This document shows, in pieces, positions 35,740 through 44,823 of a DNA stretch of 64,000 nt (position 1 is the stretch's first letter; the number at the start of each line of letters is the position of its first letter). Position numbers and translations under genes: made by a program. Under the pieces are notes generated by a model. It was given only the letters and a program-made list of their open reading frames with translations. It was not told the DNA's origin and searched no databases. Where the stretch lies: positions 1,116,001 through 1,180,000 of the forward strand of contig RCZF01000001.1 in assembly GCA_006438735.1 (NCBI GenBank). The letters are read 5' to 3'. This DNA is from Sphingomonas koreensis. Its GTDB lineage: Bacteria; Pseudomonadota; Alphaproteobacteria; Sphingomonadales; Sphingomonadaceae.

Positions 35740-36618
35740 CTACAGTCCGGCCTGCGCCAGCCCCGCATCGACCGCGCGCTGGCTGGCCTCGCTCGGCCAG
35801 GTCATCGGCAACCGCAGGCCGGTGGGGAAATCGGGCCGCAGCTTGTTCACGGCATATTTGACCGGGCCCGGCGAAGCATCGGTGAATAGCGCGACATGCA
35901 GCGCGAACAGGCGGTCCTGATAGTCGAGCGCTTGGGCGTAATCGCCCGACTGGCACGCCACCTGAAACTGCGCACACAGCTTCGGCGCGACATTCGCGGT
36001 CACCGAGATGCATCCCTGCCCGCCCATCGCATTGAACGCGAGCGCCATGTCGTCATTGCCCGAAAGCTGGCAGAAATCCGCCCCCGCCGCCGCGCGCTGG
36101 GCCGAGACGCGCTGGATCACACCGGTCGCATCCTTGATGCCGACGATGCTGGGAAAGGCGTTGGCGAGCTTGCCGATCGTCTCCACGGCCATATCGGTTA
36201 CGGTGCGGCCCGGCACGTTGTAGAGCACGATCGGCAGATCGCAGGCGCCGGACACTGCCTCGAAATGGCGGAAAATCCCCTCCTGGTTCGGCCGGTTGTA
36301 ATAAGGCGGCACCATCAGCGCAGCATCGGCGCCGGCATCCTTCGCCGCCTTGATGTTATGGATCGCGACGCGCGTGTCGTTCGATCCCGCCCCGGCGATC
36401 ACCGGCACGCGCCCCTTGGCCTGATCGACACAGACACGCACGACCTGGAAATGCTCGTCCGCGCTCATCGTCGCGGCTTCGCCGGTGGTGCCGCACGGCA
36501 CCAGCGCCGACGATCCTTCCGCAATCTGCCATTCGATCAGATCGCGGTAGGCCGCTTCGACGAAACCGCCGTCGGCGTCGAACGGCGTGACGAGCGCGGG
36601 GATCGATCCGGAAAACAT
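35740..36618 (-). CDS. dapA: 4-hydroxy-tetrahydrodipicolinate synthase
   Basis: Condenses pyruvate with aspartate semialdehyde, the entry step of lysine/diaminopimelate synthesis. 292 residues, TIM barrel. Motifs: [16 protein letters not shown], the Tyr of [10 protein letters not shown] and the Schiff-base Lys in [29 protein letters not shown] follows. ATG 36618 is preceded by AGGAG. It is divergent from the lytic transglycosylase across 74 bp. Confidence 0.97.
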   Translation of the reverse strand: MFSGSIPALVTPFDADGGFVEAAYRDLIEWQIAEGSSALVPCGTTGEAATMSADEHFQVVRVCVDQAKGRVPVIAGAGSNDTRVAIHNIKAAKDAGADAALMVPPYYNRPNQEGIFRHFEAVSGACDLPIVLYNVPGRTVTDMAVETIGKLANAFPSIVGIKDATGVIQRVSAQRAAAGADFCQLSGNDDMALAFNAMGGQGCISVTANVAPKLCAQFQVACQSGDYAQALDYQDRLFALHVALFTDASPGPVKYAVNKLRPDFPTGLRLPMTWPSEASQRAVDAGLAQAGL

Positions 36619-36692
36619 CGGGCTAGCTCCTGGCGCGCTCGGCAAAAATCTGCGCGGCGCGGTCTATTTTGTCCTAGGCCAGATAGGGGGGG

Positions 36693-38759
36693 ATGCCGTA
36701 TCCTGTCCACATGGTAGCTTTGTTCAAATCCGCGTTCCTCGTCGCCGGCCTCTCGGGGCTGGCCGTTTCCGCTCAGATGACGCCGCAGCAGATGAGCTGG
36801 TATCGCGCGCAGCTGACCAGCGTCGCGCCGCAGCATGCCCCGCCCAACATCGCGCCCGATCCGCTCGGCGAGGCGCTGGTCGAATGGAAGACGCTCGAGC
36901 AATCTGACAATCACGGCTTCGACGAATATGCCAATTTCCTCGTCGCGCATCCCAATTGGCCCGACGAGAAGAACCTTCGCATCGCCGCCGAAAAGGCGCT
37001 CGGCCGCAGCGGCGGGTCGCCGAGCAACACCGTCGCCTTCTTCAAACGCTATCCGCCGCTGACCGACGACGGCGCGGTCGCTTACGCCGAAGCGCTCGCC
37101 CAAACGGGCGATCGCGACGGTGCCAACGCCGCCGCGCGCGATGCATGGACGACCTTCATCCTGTCGCCCGACGGCGAAGCGCGGCTGCTCGGCGATTTCG
37201 CCGGCGTGTTCCGCGCCGACGATCACGACAAGCGCGTCGACATGCTGCTATGGCGCGGCGCGACCAGCGCGGCGCAGCGCGACGAGCCTTACGTCAGCCC
37301 GGACAAGCGCGCGGTGTTCGATGCGCGGATCGCCTATCTCATGCGCGCACCCGATGCGTCGGATCGCGGCATGGCGGTGCAATCGATCGCCGCCAGCGAT
37401 CCGGGCTATATCGCCGCGCGCGCCACCTGGCTGATCAACACCGGCCAGGCCGCGGTCGCGCGCAGCTATCTGGCGCAGCCGCACCGGCTGTCGCGGCCGC
37501 CCGCCTCGGTTGCGTCATGGTACAAGCTGCTGCTCGGCCAGGCGCGCGGCGCCGCGGCCGACGGGCGCTATCAGCTGGCCTATGACATCTCCCGCCAGGT
37601 CGATGACGCCTATCCCGCCGGCGCCGATCTCAGCGCGCGTCCCTACGCCGAAAAGGACGCCTACACCGATCTCACCTGGCTCGCCGGCAACATGGCGCTC
37701 AAGAAGCTCGGTCGGCCACGCGACGCCGTCGCGCTGTTCGATCGCTATTCGAAGCCGTTCCCGACGCCGCAAACGCGCACGCGCGGGCTCTATTGGGCCG
37801 GCCGCGCCGCCGCTGCGGCGGGCGACACCGCCACCGCGCGCGGCTATTTCAATCAGGCCGCCGTGTTCGGCGACGCTTATTACGGCCAGCTGTCCGAGGA
37901 AAATCTCGGCCTGACGCTCCGGGCGCCGGCGCCGACCACCCAGGCCGTCGTTCCCGAGGCCGAACGCGCCGCCTTCTACAACCGCGAAACCGTCCGCGCC
38001 GCGCAGATGCTCGGCACGCTGGGCAATTGGTCGGATCAGACCGACTTCGTCCGCCAGATCGCCGCCAACGCGACGTCGGACAGCGATCACCGGCTCGGCA
38101 TCGAGCTGTCGCGCACGCTCAATCGCCCCGATCTCGGCGTGATGCTCAGCCGCTCGGCACTGCAGAACGGGCTCGATGATTATATGGTCGCCGGCTATCC
38201 GTCGGTCCCGGTGCCGCCGACGGTAACGCCCTACTGGACGATGATCCACGCCATTTCGCGGCAGGAAAGCCAGTTCGACCGCCAGATCGTCAGCCATGCC
38301 GGCGCGATCGGGCTGATGCAGTTGATGCCCGGCACCGCGCGCGAAACGGCGACGCGGATGGGGTTGAGCTACAACGTCTCGTCGCTCAACGATGCACATT
38401 ATAACATTCAGCTCGGCGCCAATTATTTCCAGCGGCTGTTCGGCACCTACGGCAGCTATCCGCTGGCGATCGCCGCTTACAACGCCGGGCCGGGCAATGT
38501 GAACAAATGGCTTGCCGCCAATGGCGATCCGCGCACCGGCGCGGTCGATATGGTCGATTGGATCGAGCAGATCCCGATCAGCGAAACGCGCACCTATGTT
38601 CAGCGCGTGCTGGAAAACGCGGTCGTTTACGATTTGCTCAACCCCTCGCACGCGCAGTCGCGCGGCCAGGCGCGGCTGGCCTGGTATCTCGGCCGCCGGC
38701 CGGGCGGCAACGAAATGGCCGCCGCGGCCCCGTCGGCGAATGCCGGCCTCACCGAATGA
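36693..38759 (+). CDS. soluble lytic murein transglycosylase
   Basis: Cleaves peptidoglycan with formation of 1,6-anhydro ends. 688 residues: signal peptide (FKSAFLVAGLSGLAVSAQ), a long alpha-helical solenoid (about residues 40-480) like Slt70, then the SLT domain with the catalytic Glu in ISRQESQFDRQIVSHAGAIG followed by LMQLMPGTARETA and the YPLAIAAYNAGPGNVNKW block. Start ATG 36693 follows AGGGGGG closely; 36711 is an alternative without one. It heads a same-strand run with greB and the NYN gene. Confidence 0.93.
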   Translation: MPYPVHMVALFKSAFLVAGLSGLAVSAQMTPQQMSWYRAQLTSVAPQHAPPNIAPDPLGEALVEWKTLEQSDNHGFDEYANFLVAHPNWPDEKNLRIAAEKALGRSGGSPSNTVAFFKRYPPLTDDGAVAYAEALAQTGDRDGANAAARDAWTTFILSPDGEARLLGDFAGVFRADDHDKRVDMLLWRGATSAAQRDEPYVSPDKRAVFDARIAYLMRAPDASDRGMAVQSIAASDPGYIAARATWLINTGQAAVARSYLAQPHRLSRPPASVASWYKLLLGQARGAAADGRYQLAYDISRQVDDAYPAGADLSARPYAEKDAYTDLTWLAGNMALKKLGRPRDAVALFDRYSKPFPTPQTRTRGLYWAGRAAAAAGDTATARGYFNQAAVFGDAYYGQLSEENLGLTLRAPAPTTQAVVPEAERAAFYNRETVRAAQMLGTLGNWSDQTDFVRQIAANATSDSDHRLGIELSRTLNRPDLGVMLSRSALQNGLDDYMVAGYPSVPVPPTVTPYWTMIHAISRQESQFDRQIVSHAGAIGLMQLMPGTARETATRMGLSYNVSSLNDAHYNIQLGANYFQRLFGTYGSYPLAIAAYNAGPGNVNKWLAANGDPRTGAVDMVDWIEQIPISETRTYVQRVLENAVVYDLLNPSHAQSRGQARLAWYLGRRPGGNEMAAAAPSANAGLTE

Positions 38760-38795
38760 CAGCGATGCGCCGGCCGCCGCCGGCGTGACGCCCTG

Positions 38796-39284
38796 ATGGA
38801 TCGGCCCAATTACATCACGCCCGCCGGCTATGCCGCGCTGCGCGCCGAATATGAGTCGCTGTTCGCGGTCGAGCGCCCGGCGCTGGTCGAAACGATCGCC
38901 TGGGCCGCGGGCAACGGTGATCGATCGGAGAACGGCGATTATATCTACGGGCGCAAGCGCCTGCGCGAGATCGACCGCCGGCTCGGCTGGCTATCGCGCC
39001 GGATGAAGGCGGCCAAGGTGATCGACGCCGCCGCCCAGCCCGATCGCGCGCGCATCTGGTTCGGCGCGACGATCGCCATTGTCGATGAGGACGATACGGA
39101 GCGCGTGCTCACCTTGGTCGGCGACGACGAGGCCGATGCCGGCGCCGGCCGGATCGGCTGGAGCGCGCCGATCGCCCGGGCGTTTCGCGGCGCGGCGGTC
39201 GGCGACGTGCGCCGCGTCGATCTGCCGGCGGGCGAGCGCCATTACGAAATCACCGCCATCACTTATCCCGGAGACGCCGCATGA
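38796..39284 (+). CDS. greB: transcription elongation factor GreB
   Basis: Rescues backtracked RNA polymerase by stimulating transcript cleavage. 162 residues: N-terminal coiled coil with the acidic tip region NGDRSENGDYIYGRKRLREI (the D and E of the GDxxENxDY type), then RRLGWLSRRM and an FKBP-like C-terminal domain (RIGWSAPIARAFRGAAVGD). GreB rather than GreA, from DYIYGRKRLREIDRR. It overlaps the NYN gene by 4 bp (ATGA). Confidence 0.92.
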   Translation: MDRPNYITPAGYAALRAEYESLFAVERPALVETIAWAAGNGDRSENGDYIYGRKRLREIDRRLGWLSRRMKAAKVIDAAAQPDRARIWFGATIAIVDEDDTERVLTLVGDDEADAGAGRIGWSAPIARAFRGAAVGDVRRVDLPAGERHYEITAITYPGDAA

Positions 39285-40045
39285 CCGAATTTCCCAACCG
39301 CAACGTCGCGCTGCTGATCGATGCCGACAACGCCTCCTCGGCGACGCTCGATCCGGTGCTGACGGTGCTTGCCGAGCTCGGCACGGTCAACGTCCGGCGC
39401 GTCTATGGCAATTGGTCCAAACCCGCGCTGAAGGGCTGGAAGGACATGAGCCTAAAGCACGGCATCGAGCCGCAACAACAGTTCGATCTCACCAAAGGCA
39501 AGAACGCCACCGACATGAAGATGACGATCGACGCGATGGACCTGCTGTTCCGCGGGCGGATCGACGGTTTCGGGATCATGTCGTCGGACAGCGATTTCAT
39601 GCCGCTGGCGACGCGTATCCGGCAAGACGGCGTGCCGGTCTATGGCTTCGGCACCAGCCGCACGCCCGAAGGCTTTCGCCAGGCCTGCACGCGCTTCATC
39701 GATGTCGGCGCACTGGACGAGGCGTCCGAGCCGATGCCGCTGCCGTTGCCGCCGGCGATCGGCGGCGAGAAAGCGGCCCCTGCCCCCGCCCGCCGTCGCT
39801 CGGCCTCGGCCGAGGCGATCGGCCCCGAACTCGTCAAGCTATTGATCGACGCCTACAACGCCGGCAAGCGCGACGAAAAAGGCTATCAAAGCCTCGCCGA
39901 ACTCGGCCAGCGCGCCGGCAACCGATCGAGCTTCGACGCGCGCAACTATGGCTACAATCAGCTCGCCGATCTGATCCAGGCAGTGCCCAACTTCCAGACC
40001 GAACGGCGCGACGACGGCCGGCTGTTCGTTAAGCGAGTGCGGTGA
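39281..40045 (+). CDS. NYN-domain (PIN-like) RNase with C-terminal OST-HTH/LOTUS domain
   Basis: 254 residues. NYN half: NVALLIDADNASSATLDPVLTVLAELG, RRVYGNWSK, KGKNATDMKMTIDAMDLLF and GFGIMSSDSDFMPLATRIRQDG, giving the acidic nuclease residues (DAD, TDMKMTID, SSDSDF). After a proline/arginine linker (about residues 150-185) a C-terminal LOTUS-type domain (ELVKLLIDAYNAGKRDEKGYQSLAELGQRAGNRSSF ... NYGYNQLADLIQAVPNF) is seen, as in MARF1/Limkain-like proteins. Probably an RNase with an RNA-binding tail. Coupled to greB. Confidence 0.85.
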   Translation: MTEFPNRNVALLIDADNASSATLDPVLTVLAELGTVNVRRVYGNWSKPALKGWKDMSLKHGIEPQQQFDLTKGKNATDMKMTIDAMDLLFRGRIDGFGIMSSDSDFMPLATRIRQDGVPVYGFGTSRTPEGFRQACTRFIDVGALDEASEPMPLPLPPAIGGEKAAPAPARRRSASAEAIGPELVKLLIDAYNAGKRDEKGYQSLAELGQRAGNRSSFDARNYGYNQLADLIQAVPNFQTERRDDGRLFVKRVR

Positions 40046-40083
40046 GGCCGGTTCCCGCCGGGGTATTGGTCGGCGCAAACGAT

Positions 40084-40103
40084 CATGATAGTTTGCTATC
40101 ATG
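40084..40103. promoter_or_regulatory. 8-bp perfect inverted repeat spanning the Uma2 start codon
   Basis: CATGATAG (40084-40091), loop TTTG, CTATCATG (40096-40103). The right arm contains the Uma2 start ATG (40101-40103). TTGGTC with 17 bp to TAGTTT could make a promoter whose transcript begins near the ATG. Confidence 0.45.
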
Positions 40104-40673
40104 ACGGCACAGCTTCCTGTCAGCACCGATGTGCAACGCGCGAAGCTAACGGCGCGCGACTTCTGGCTGCTCGCCGATTCCGGAGCGTTCGAGGGTTTCG
40201 CCAAGACCGAGCTGATCGAGGGGGAAATCTGGGTCGTGAATTCGGTTTACGTGTGGCACGCCAAGACGATGGCGTATCTTGCGACCGAGCTGACGCTCGC
40301 GTTGCGCGCGCTCGGGTCAGACTTGGTGGTCTATAGTTCGGGCAGTGTCGATATGTCGGACGACAGCGTTCCCGAACCAGATGTGTCGATCGGCGAGGAC
40401 CATGATGAAAAAGGTCTGCCGCTGAACAAGCTCGCACTGGCGATCGAGGTCTCCGATTCGACGCTGGCCAACGACCTTACCAGCAAAGCACCGCTCTACG
40501 CTCGCCACGGCGTGCCCGAATATTGGGTGGTTGATCGCGAAGGACGACGGGTCATTCAAATGTGGGCGCCCGAGGGCGATGCCTATGCCGAGCGGCGCGA
40601 AATGGCATTTGGGCAGCGGATCGAGGGGGCGACAGTCAAGGGTCTGGCGGTAGAAACTGCGGCGCTGAAATAG
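40101..40673 (+). CDS. Uma2-family (DUF820) endonuclease-like protein
   Basis: 190 residues with the Uma2 fold: TARDFWLLADSGAFEGFAKTELIEGEIWV at the N-terminus, then the PD-(D/E)xK-type core PEPDVSIGEDHD (Asp), LALAIEVSDST (Glu-x-Ser position) and LTSKAPLYARHGVPEYWVVDREGRRV, the family hallmark (K plus YAxxGVPEYW). Most are single genes of unknown role and are often on mobile stretches. The start lies in a perfect inverted repeat with no Shine-Dalgarno. A remnant of a glyoxalase-family gene follows directly. Confidence 0.85.
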   Translation: MTAQLPVSTDVQRAKLTARDFWLLADSGAFEGFAKTELIEGEIWVVNSVYVWHAKTMAYLATELTLALRALGSDLVVYSSGSVDMSDDSVPEPDVSIGEDHDEKGLPLNKLALAIEVSDSTLANDLTSKAPLYARHGVPEYWVVDREGRRVIQMWAPEGDAYAERREMAFGQRIEGATVKGLAVETAALK

Positions 40674-40690
40674 ATGCCCGACGAGCGAGA

Positions 40691-40747
40691 CTCGTGCTCG
40701 ATCCCGACGGACACAATATCGAGGCGGTCTGCCACCGCCCCGCCTGA
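40691..40747 (+). pseudogene. 3' remnant of a VOC/glyoxalase-family gene
   Basis: The 18 codons before the TGA at 40745-40747 read LVLDPDGHNIEAVCHRPA, the standard C-terminal strand of VOC (glyoxalase-like) proteins. Nothing upstream continues the family, because Uma2 ends at 40673. The rest of the gene was evidently lost or replaced. Confidence 0.65.
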
Positions 40748-40753
40748 CGGCAG

Positions 40754-42433
40754 CTAACGCGTCAGTTTCTTGTACGCCAGCCGCGTCGGCCGATCCGCTG
40801 CGTCGCCCATCCGCCGACGCTTGTCTTCCTCATACGATTCGAAGTTGCCCTCGAACCATTCGACATGACTGTCGCCCTCGAACGCCAGGATGTGGGTGCA
40901 CAGGCGATCGAGGAAGAAGCGATCGTGGCTGATCACCACCGCGCAGCCGGCGAAGCTCTCCAGCGCCTCTTCGAGCGCCCGCAGCGTCTCGACGTCGAGA
41001 TCGTTGGTCGGCTCGTCGAGCAGCAGCACGTTGCCGCCCTCCTTGAGCATCTTGGCGATATGCACGCGATTGCGCTCGCCGCCCGATAGCTGGCCGACCT
41101 TCTTCTGCTGGTCCTGCCCTTTGAAGTTGAACGCGCCGACATAAGCGCGTGTGCCGAGTTCCTGCTTGCCGAAGCGGAATATCTCGAGCTTGTCGGAAAT
41201 CTCTTCCCACACGTTCTTGTTGGGATCGAGATCGTCGCGGCTCTGATCGACGTAACCGAGCTTCACGGTGCTGCCGACGTCGATCTCGCCGCCATCGGGC
41301 TGTTCCTGGCCGGTGATGAGCTTGAACAACGTCGATTTGCCCGCGCCGTTCGGCCCGATCACGCCGACGATCCCGCCCGGCGGCAGATTGAAGTCGAGAT
41401 TCTCGAACAGCAATTTGTCGCCATACGCCTTGGACAGGCCCTTGGCCTCGATCACCTTGTTGCCGAGGCGCTCGGGGATCTGGATCAGGATCTGCGCCTT
41501 GCCGACCGCGCGGTTCTCCTGGTTCTTCACCAGCTCGTCGAACGCCCTGATGCGCGCCTTCGATTTGGTCTGGCGCGCCTTGGGGGTCTGGCGGATCCAG
41601 GCGAGCTCGTCGGCGATTGCCTTCTGCTTGCCGGCGTCCTCGCGCTCTTCCTGCTCGAGCCGCTTGCCCTTCTTCTCGAGATAGCCCGAATAATTGCTCT
41701 CATAGGTGTAATAGCGGCCGCGATCGAGCTCGAGCACCCAGTTGACGACGTTATCGAGGAAATAGCGATCGTGCGTCACCAGGATGACGTTGCCGGTATA
41801 TTCCTTGAGGTAGTTTTCGAGCCACTGAACGCTTTCGGCGTCGAGATGGTTGGTCGGCTCGTCGAGCAGCAGAATGTCGGGCTTTTCGAGCAGCAGCTTG
41901 CACAAAGCGACACGGCGCTTCTCGCCGCCAGACAGGTTGGTGACGGCCGAATCGCCTGGCGGGCAGCGCAGCGCTTCCATCGCCTGTTCGAGCTGGCTGT
42001 CGAGCGCCCAGCCGTCGACCGCGTCAATCTTGGTCTGAAGGTCGCCCATCTCCTCCATCAGCGCGTCGAAATCGGTATCGTCCTTGGGATCGCCCATCTC
42101 GGCCGAGATCGCGTTGAAGCGCTCAACCATCTGCGCGACCGGGCCGGCGCCCAGCTTGACGTTCTCCATCACCGTCTTGTCGGGATCGAGCTGCGGCTCC
42201 TGCGGCAGATAGCCGACCTTGATCCCCTCGGCGGCCCAAGCTTCACCGACGAACTCGGGGTCGATCCCGCCCATGATCTTCATCAGCGTCGATTTGCCCG
42301 AGCCGTTCGGCCCGATGATCGCGATCTTCGCGTCCGGCAGGAATTGCAGGTGGATGTTGTTAAGCACGGGCTTGCTAGCGCCCGGGAAGGTCTTGGTCAG
42401 ACCCTTCATCACATAGGAATATTGGACGGCCAT
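40754..42433 (-). CDS. ettA: energy-dependent translational throttle protein EttA (ABC-F)
   Basis: Binds the ribosomal E site and gates translation according to ATP supply. 559 residues. Two ABC domains: Walker A AIIGPNGSGKSTLMK with signature LSGGEKRRVALCKLLLEKPDILLLDEPTNHLD; and GVIGPNGAGKSTLFK with LSGGERNRVHIAKML. Between them lies the arm/PtIM linker (GYLEKKGKRLEQEE). C-terminus RMGDAADRPTRLAYKKLTR is the EttA ending. Start set at ATG 42433 (MAVQYSYVMKGLTKTFPG); an upstream extension is not family-like. Confidence 0.96.
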   Translation of the reverse strand: MAVQYSYVMKGLTKTFPGASKPVLNNIHLQFLPDAKIAIIGPNGSGKSTLMKIMGGIDPEFVGEAWAAEGIKVGYLPQEPQLDPDKTVMENVKLGAGPVAQMVERFNAISAEMGDPKDDTDFDALMEEMGDLQTKIDAVDGWALDSQLEQAMEALRCPPGDSAVTNLSGGEKRRVALCKLLLEKPDILLLDEPTNHLDAESVQWLENYLKEYTGNVILVTHDRYFLDNVVNWVLELDRGRYYTYESNYSGYLEKKGKRLEQEEREDAGKQKAIADELAWIRQTPKARQTKSKARIRAFDELVKNQENRAVGKAQILIQIPERLGNKVIEAKGLSKAYGDKLLFENLDFNLPPGGIVGVIGPNGAGKSTLFKLITGQEQPDGGEIDVGSTVKLGYVDQSRDDLDPNKNVWEEISDKLEIFRFGKQELGTRAYVGAFNFKGQDQQKKVGQLSGGERNRVHIAKMLKEGGNVLLLDEPTNDLDVETLRALEEALESFAGCAVVISHDRFFLDRLCTHILAFEGDSHVEWFEGNFESYEEDKRRRMGDAADRPTRLAYKKLTR

Positions 42434-42584
42434 GCCGGAAATGCTCCGCGAATCTTGGGGGAAGCGTGAAAATCGTTCGGCAGCCACATAAGTGTGCACA
42501 ACGTCTAAGGCAAACCGGGCTTTGGTGCACTGCAACGATCGGCTCGAAACCGTGACTTAACCTGTCTGCCAGATGAATTTGCGA

Positions 42585-42612
42585 TTGACGCGCGGGTCTC
42601 GGGCGCTATGGC
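42585..42612 (+). promoter_or_regulatory. candidate promoter of the small lipoprotein gene
   Basis: TTGACG (42585-42590), 16-bp spacer, TATGGC (42607-42612), about 60 bp before the ATG at 42673. The -10 match is weak. Confidence 0.3.
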
Positions 42613-42672
42613 CGATCTTTCGCGACGGCAATCGGGTCGGCCGCGAACACAATGATGCTTGGGAGCATATAG

Positions 42673-42939
42673 ATGAAGAAAGTTGCCTTTATCGTCGCTG
42701 CCGCCGGCCTGATGACTCTGGCCGCCTGCAACAAGTCGCCTGAAGCGGCTGCGGTCGAGAACAATGCCGACGTCGTCGCTGACAACATGGAAGCGACCGC
42801 CGACAACATGGACGCGATGGCCGACGATACGTCGAACGCCGTCGCTGCCGACCAGCTCGACAACGCAGCTGACAACATGGATGCCGCTGCTGACAACGTC
42901 CGCGACAACGCCGACGCCGTCGCCGACAACATGCAGTAA
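42673..42939 (+). CDS. small lipoprotein with heptad-like DNM/DNA repeats
   Basis: 88 residues. Lipobox LAAC at residues 16-19 (signal MKKVAFIVAAAGLMTLAAC), so anchored in a membrane. The mature part is one low-complexity repeat: ADNMEATADNMDAMADDT, then LDNAADNMDAAADNVRDN and ADAVADNMQ, with an ADN motif every 7 or 11 residues. This predicts a long acidic helix or coiled coil, roughly like Lpp but acidic. GGGAG precedes the ATG and an intrinsic terminator follows. No named family. Confidence 0.8.
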   Translation: MKKVAFIVAAAGLMTLAACNKSPEAAAVENNADVVADNMEATADNMDAMADDTSNAVAADQLDNAADNMDAAADNVRDNADAVADNMQ

Positions 42940-42977
42940 GCTGCTGTCGAACCCGTTTCGGGTTCGAGGGTTTCGAA

Positions 42978-43006
42978 GGGCGCTCCCTCGCGGGGGCGCC
43001 CTTTTT
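42978..43006 (+). terminator. intrinsic terminator after the lipoprotein gene
   Basis: Stem GGGCGCTCCC / GGGGGCGCCC (42978-42987 with 42992-43001), a 4-nt loop TCGC and a following run of T (43002-43006). Confidence 0.8.
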
Positions 43007-43049
43007 CGTGAGTGATGCTGCACGATTTATCGGAGCGTCGCACCGACGT

Positions 43050-44819
43050 TCAGGGAATACGCTCCGGCGGGACGGTGAAGAAGCCCCGCGCGGCAAACGC
43101 CGCGCCGCGCCGCGCGCTGGCGGTCCACTGCGCGAGCCACGGCGCGACCAGCAGGCCCAGCGTGATCGGCGTCAGCATCAGCGCCGTCGCCGGCACGAAC
43201 GGGGTGATCAGCAACAACGCCACGCCCGCGACGAGATGCCAGCGATAGCGCGGCATTACATCGGCCATGCTCAACCCGTCGCGATCGCGGTTCTGCGGAT
43301 GCCAGCCCGAACGGCGGCCGCGGAAGATGCTGATCAGATCGAGCGTCTGGGTGATCATCGTCACCGGCGCCATCAGCATCGACAGGGGAATATCGAGCGC
43401 GATCGATTTCCAGATGCCGCGCGCGCCGCCGAAGTCGGCGCGGCGATCGGCGCGCATCATCGCCCACACGCCGCTCATGAATTTGGGCGCGAACAGCAGC
43501 ACCAACGTCATTTCCAGAATTTCGAACGATGTGCCGCGCACGATCGCCTCATCGTTGCCGACAAGTGCCTGAACGACCGTCGTCAGGATCAACAGCATCC
43601 ACAGCGGCGAGGTGATGAACGCCGATGCGCCGATCAGCAATTGCAGACGGCTGATCCAGTGGAAGCCCGAGGCCCCGAGCAACGCGACATGCTGGATATT
43701 GCCCTGCGCCCAGCGGCGATCGCGCACCGCGAGATCGATCAGCGTGGGCGGAAATTCCTCATAGCTTTCGTCGATCATGATCATGTGCACCGCCCAGCCG
43801 CGGCGCCGCAGCAGCGCCGCCTCGACCATGTCGTGGCTCATGATCGGACCGCCGAACGGCGGCGGCCCGGCGAGATCGGGCAGCCCGCACGAGCTGGCGA
43901 ACGCTTCGGTGCGGATCAGCGCATTATGACCCCAGAAGGTCGATTCTGCGCCTGACCACCAGACCAGCCCGGTCGAGGCGACGGGGCCGTAAAGCCGGTT
44001 GGCGAACTGCATCCAACGCTGGAAGAAGGTCGTCGCGCCGATCACCGTGGGCACGGTCTGCAACAACGCCAGAGTCGGTCGCTGCTCCATCACATGCACC
44101 ATGCCGGCCATCGCCTGGCCGCTCATCAAGCTATCGGCATCGACCACCAGCATATGATCATAGGCCGCGCCGAACCGCCGCACCCAATCGGCGACATTGC
44201 CCGGTTTGCGCCCGATATTTTCCACCCGGCGGCGATAATAGACCGCGACCGGCGCGCGCTGCGCCAACTCGCGCCAGGCCGCTTCCTCGATCGGGCCGGC
44301 ATCGACGCCCGAATCGCTCAGCAGGAAGAAATCGAAATGCGCCGCGGCGCCGAACGCGTCGAGCGATCGCGCCATGCGCTCGACGCGGCCGAATACCGCA
44401 TCGACATCCTCATTGTGGATCGGCACCAGAACCGCGGTGCGGCTAACGAACGGCGTCGTCGGCCGCGGCGCGGGGATATAGCCGGGATGTTTGCCGAGCA
44501 TCAGCAGCACGAAGCCGACCGTCGCATTGATGAAGCCGAACGCCACCCAGGCGAACAGCGGGAAGAACTGGATCATCACCAGCACGTCCCAGAAACCGAT
44601 GCCGTTCTCGCCCAGCGTGGTCTTGATCGCGGTGAGCGCAGCGGTGGCGAGCAGGCAGGTCAGCAGCACCAGCAGCACGCGGCGGCCGAGAATATCGTGT
44701 GGCGACGGCGGCGCGCGAAAGCGGGCGACCTCGATGTCCGCGGGCAACCGGCCGCCGAACGGCTGGATCGGCATGGCGAGCGGCGCTTCGGGCGGCAGCT
44801 GCGGCGGCGGCATGTTCAT
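43050..44819 (-). CDS. opgH: osmoregulated periplasmic glucan glucosyltransferase OpgH (MdoH)
   Basis: Inner-membrane GT2 enzyme that builds the beta-1,2 glucan backbone. 589 residues. Cytoplasmic GT2 core: TAVLVPIHNEDVDAVFGRVE, FLLSDSGVDAGP, the DxD-type VVDADSLMSGQAM, and the RRWAQGNIQH motif (QxxRW-like). Membrane segments at about 45-110 and from 385 onward (SAFITSPLWMLLILTTVV, etc.). The start lies 4 bp after the opgG stop, so the two form an operon. In E. coli it needs OpgG. Confidence 0.94.
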   Translation of the reverse strand: MNMPPPQLPPEAPLAMPIQPFGGRLPADIEVARFRAPPSPHDILGRRVLLVLLTCLLATAALTAIKTTLGENGIGFWDVLVMIQFFPLFAWVAFGFINATVGFVLLMLGKHPGYIPAPRPTTPFVSRTAVLVPIHNEDVDAVFGRVERMARSLDAFGAAAHFDFFLLSDSGVDAGPIEEAAWRELAQRAPVAVYYRRRVENIGRKPGNVADWVRRFGAAYDHMLVVDADSLMSGQAMAGMVHVMEQRPTLALLQTVPTVIGATTFFQRWMQFANRLYGPVASTGLVWWSGAESTFWGHNALIRTEAFASSCGLPDLAGPPPFGGPIMSHDMVEAALLRRRGWAVHMIMIDESYEEFPPTLIDLAVRDRRWAQGNIQHVALLGASGFHWISRLQLLIGASAFITSPLWMLLILTTVVQALVGNDEAIVRGTSFEILEMTLVLLFAPKFMSGVWAMMRADRRADFGGARGIWKSIALDIPLSMLMAPVTMITQTLDLISIFRGRRSGWHPQNRDRDGLSMADVMPRYRWHLVAGVALLLITPFVPATALMLTPITLGLLVAPWLAQWTASARRGAAFAARGFFTVPPERIP

Positions 44820-44823
44820 CGCG

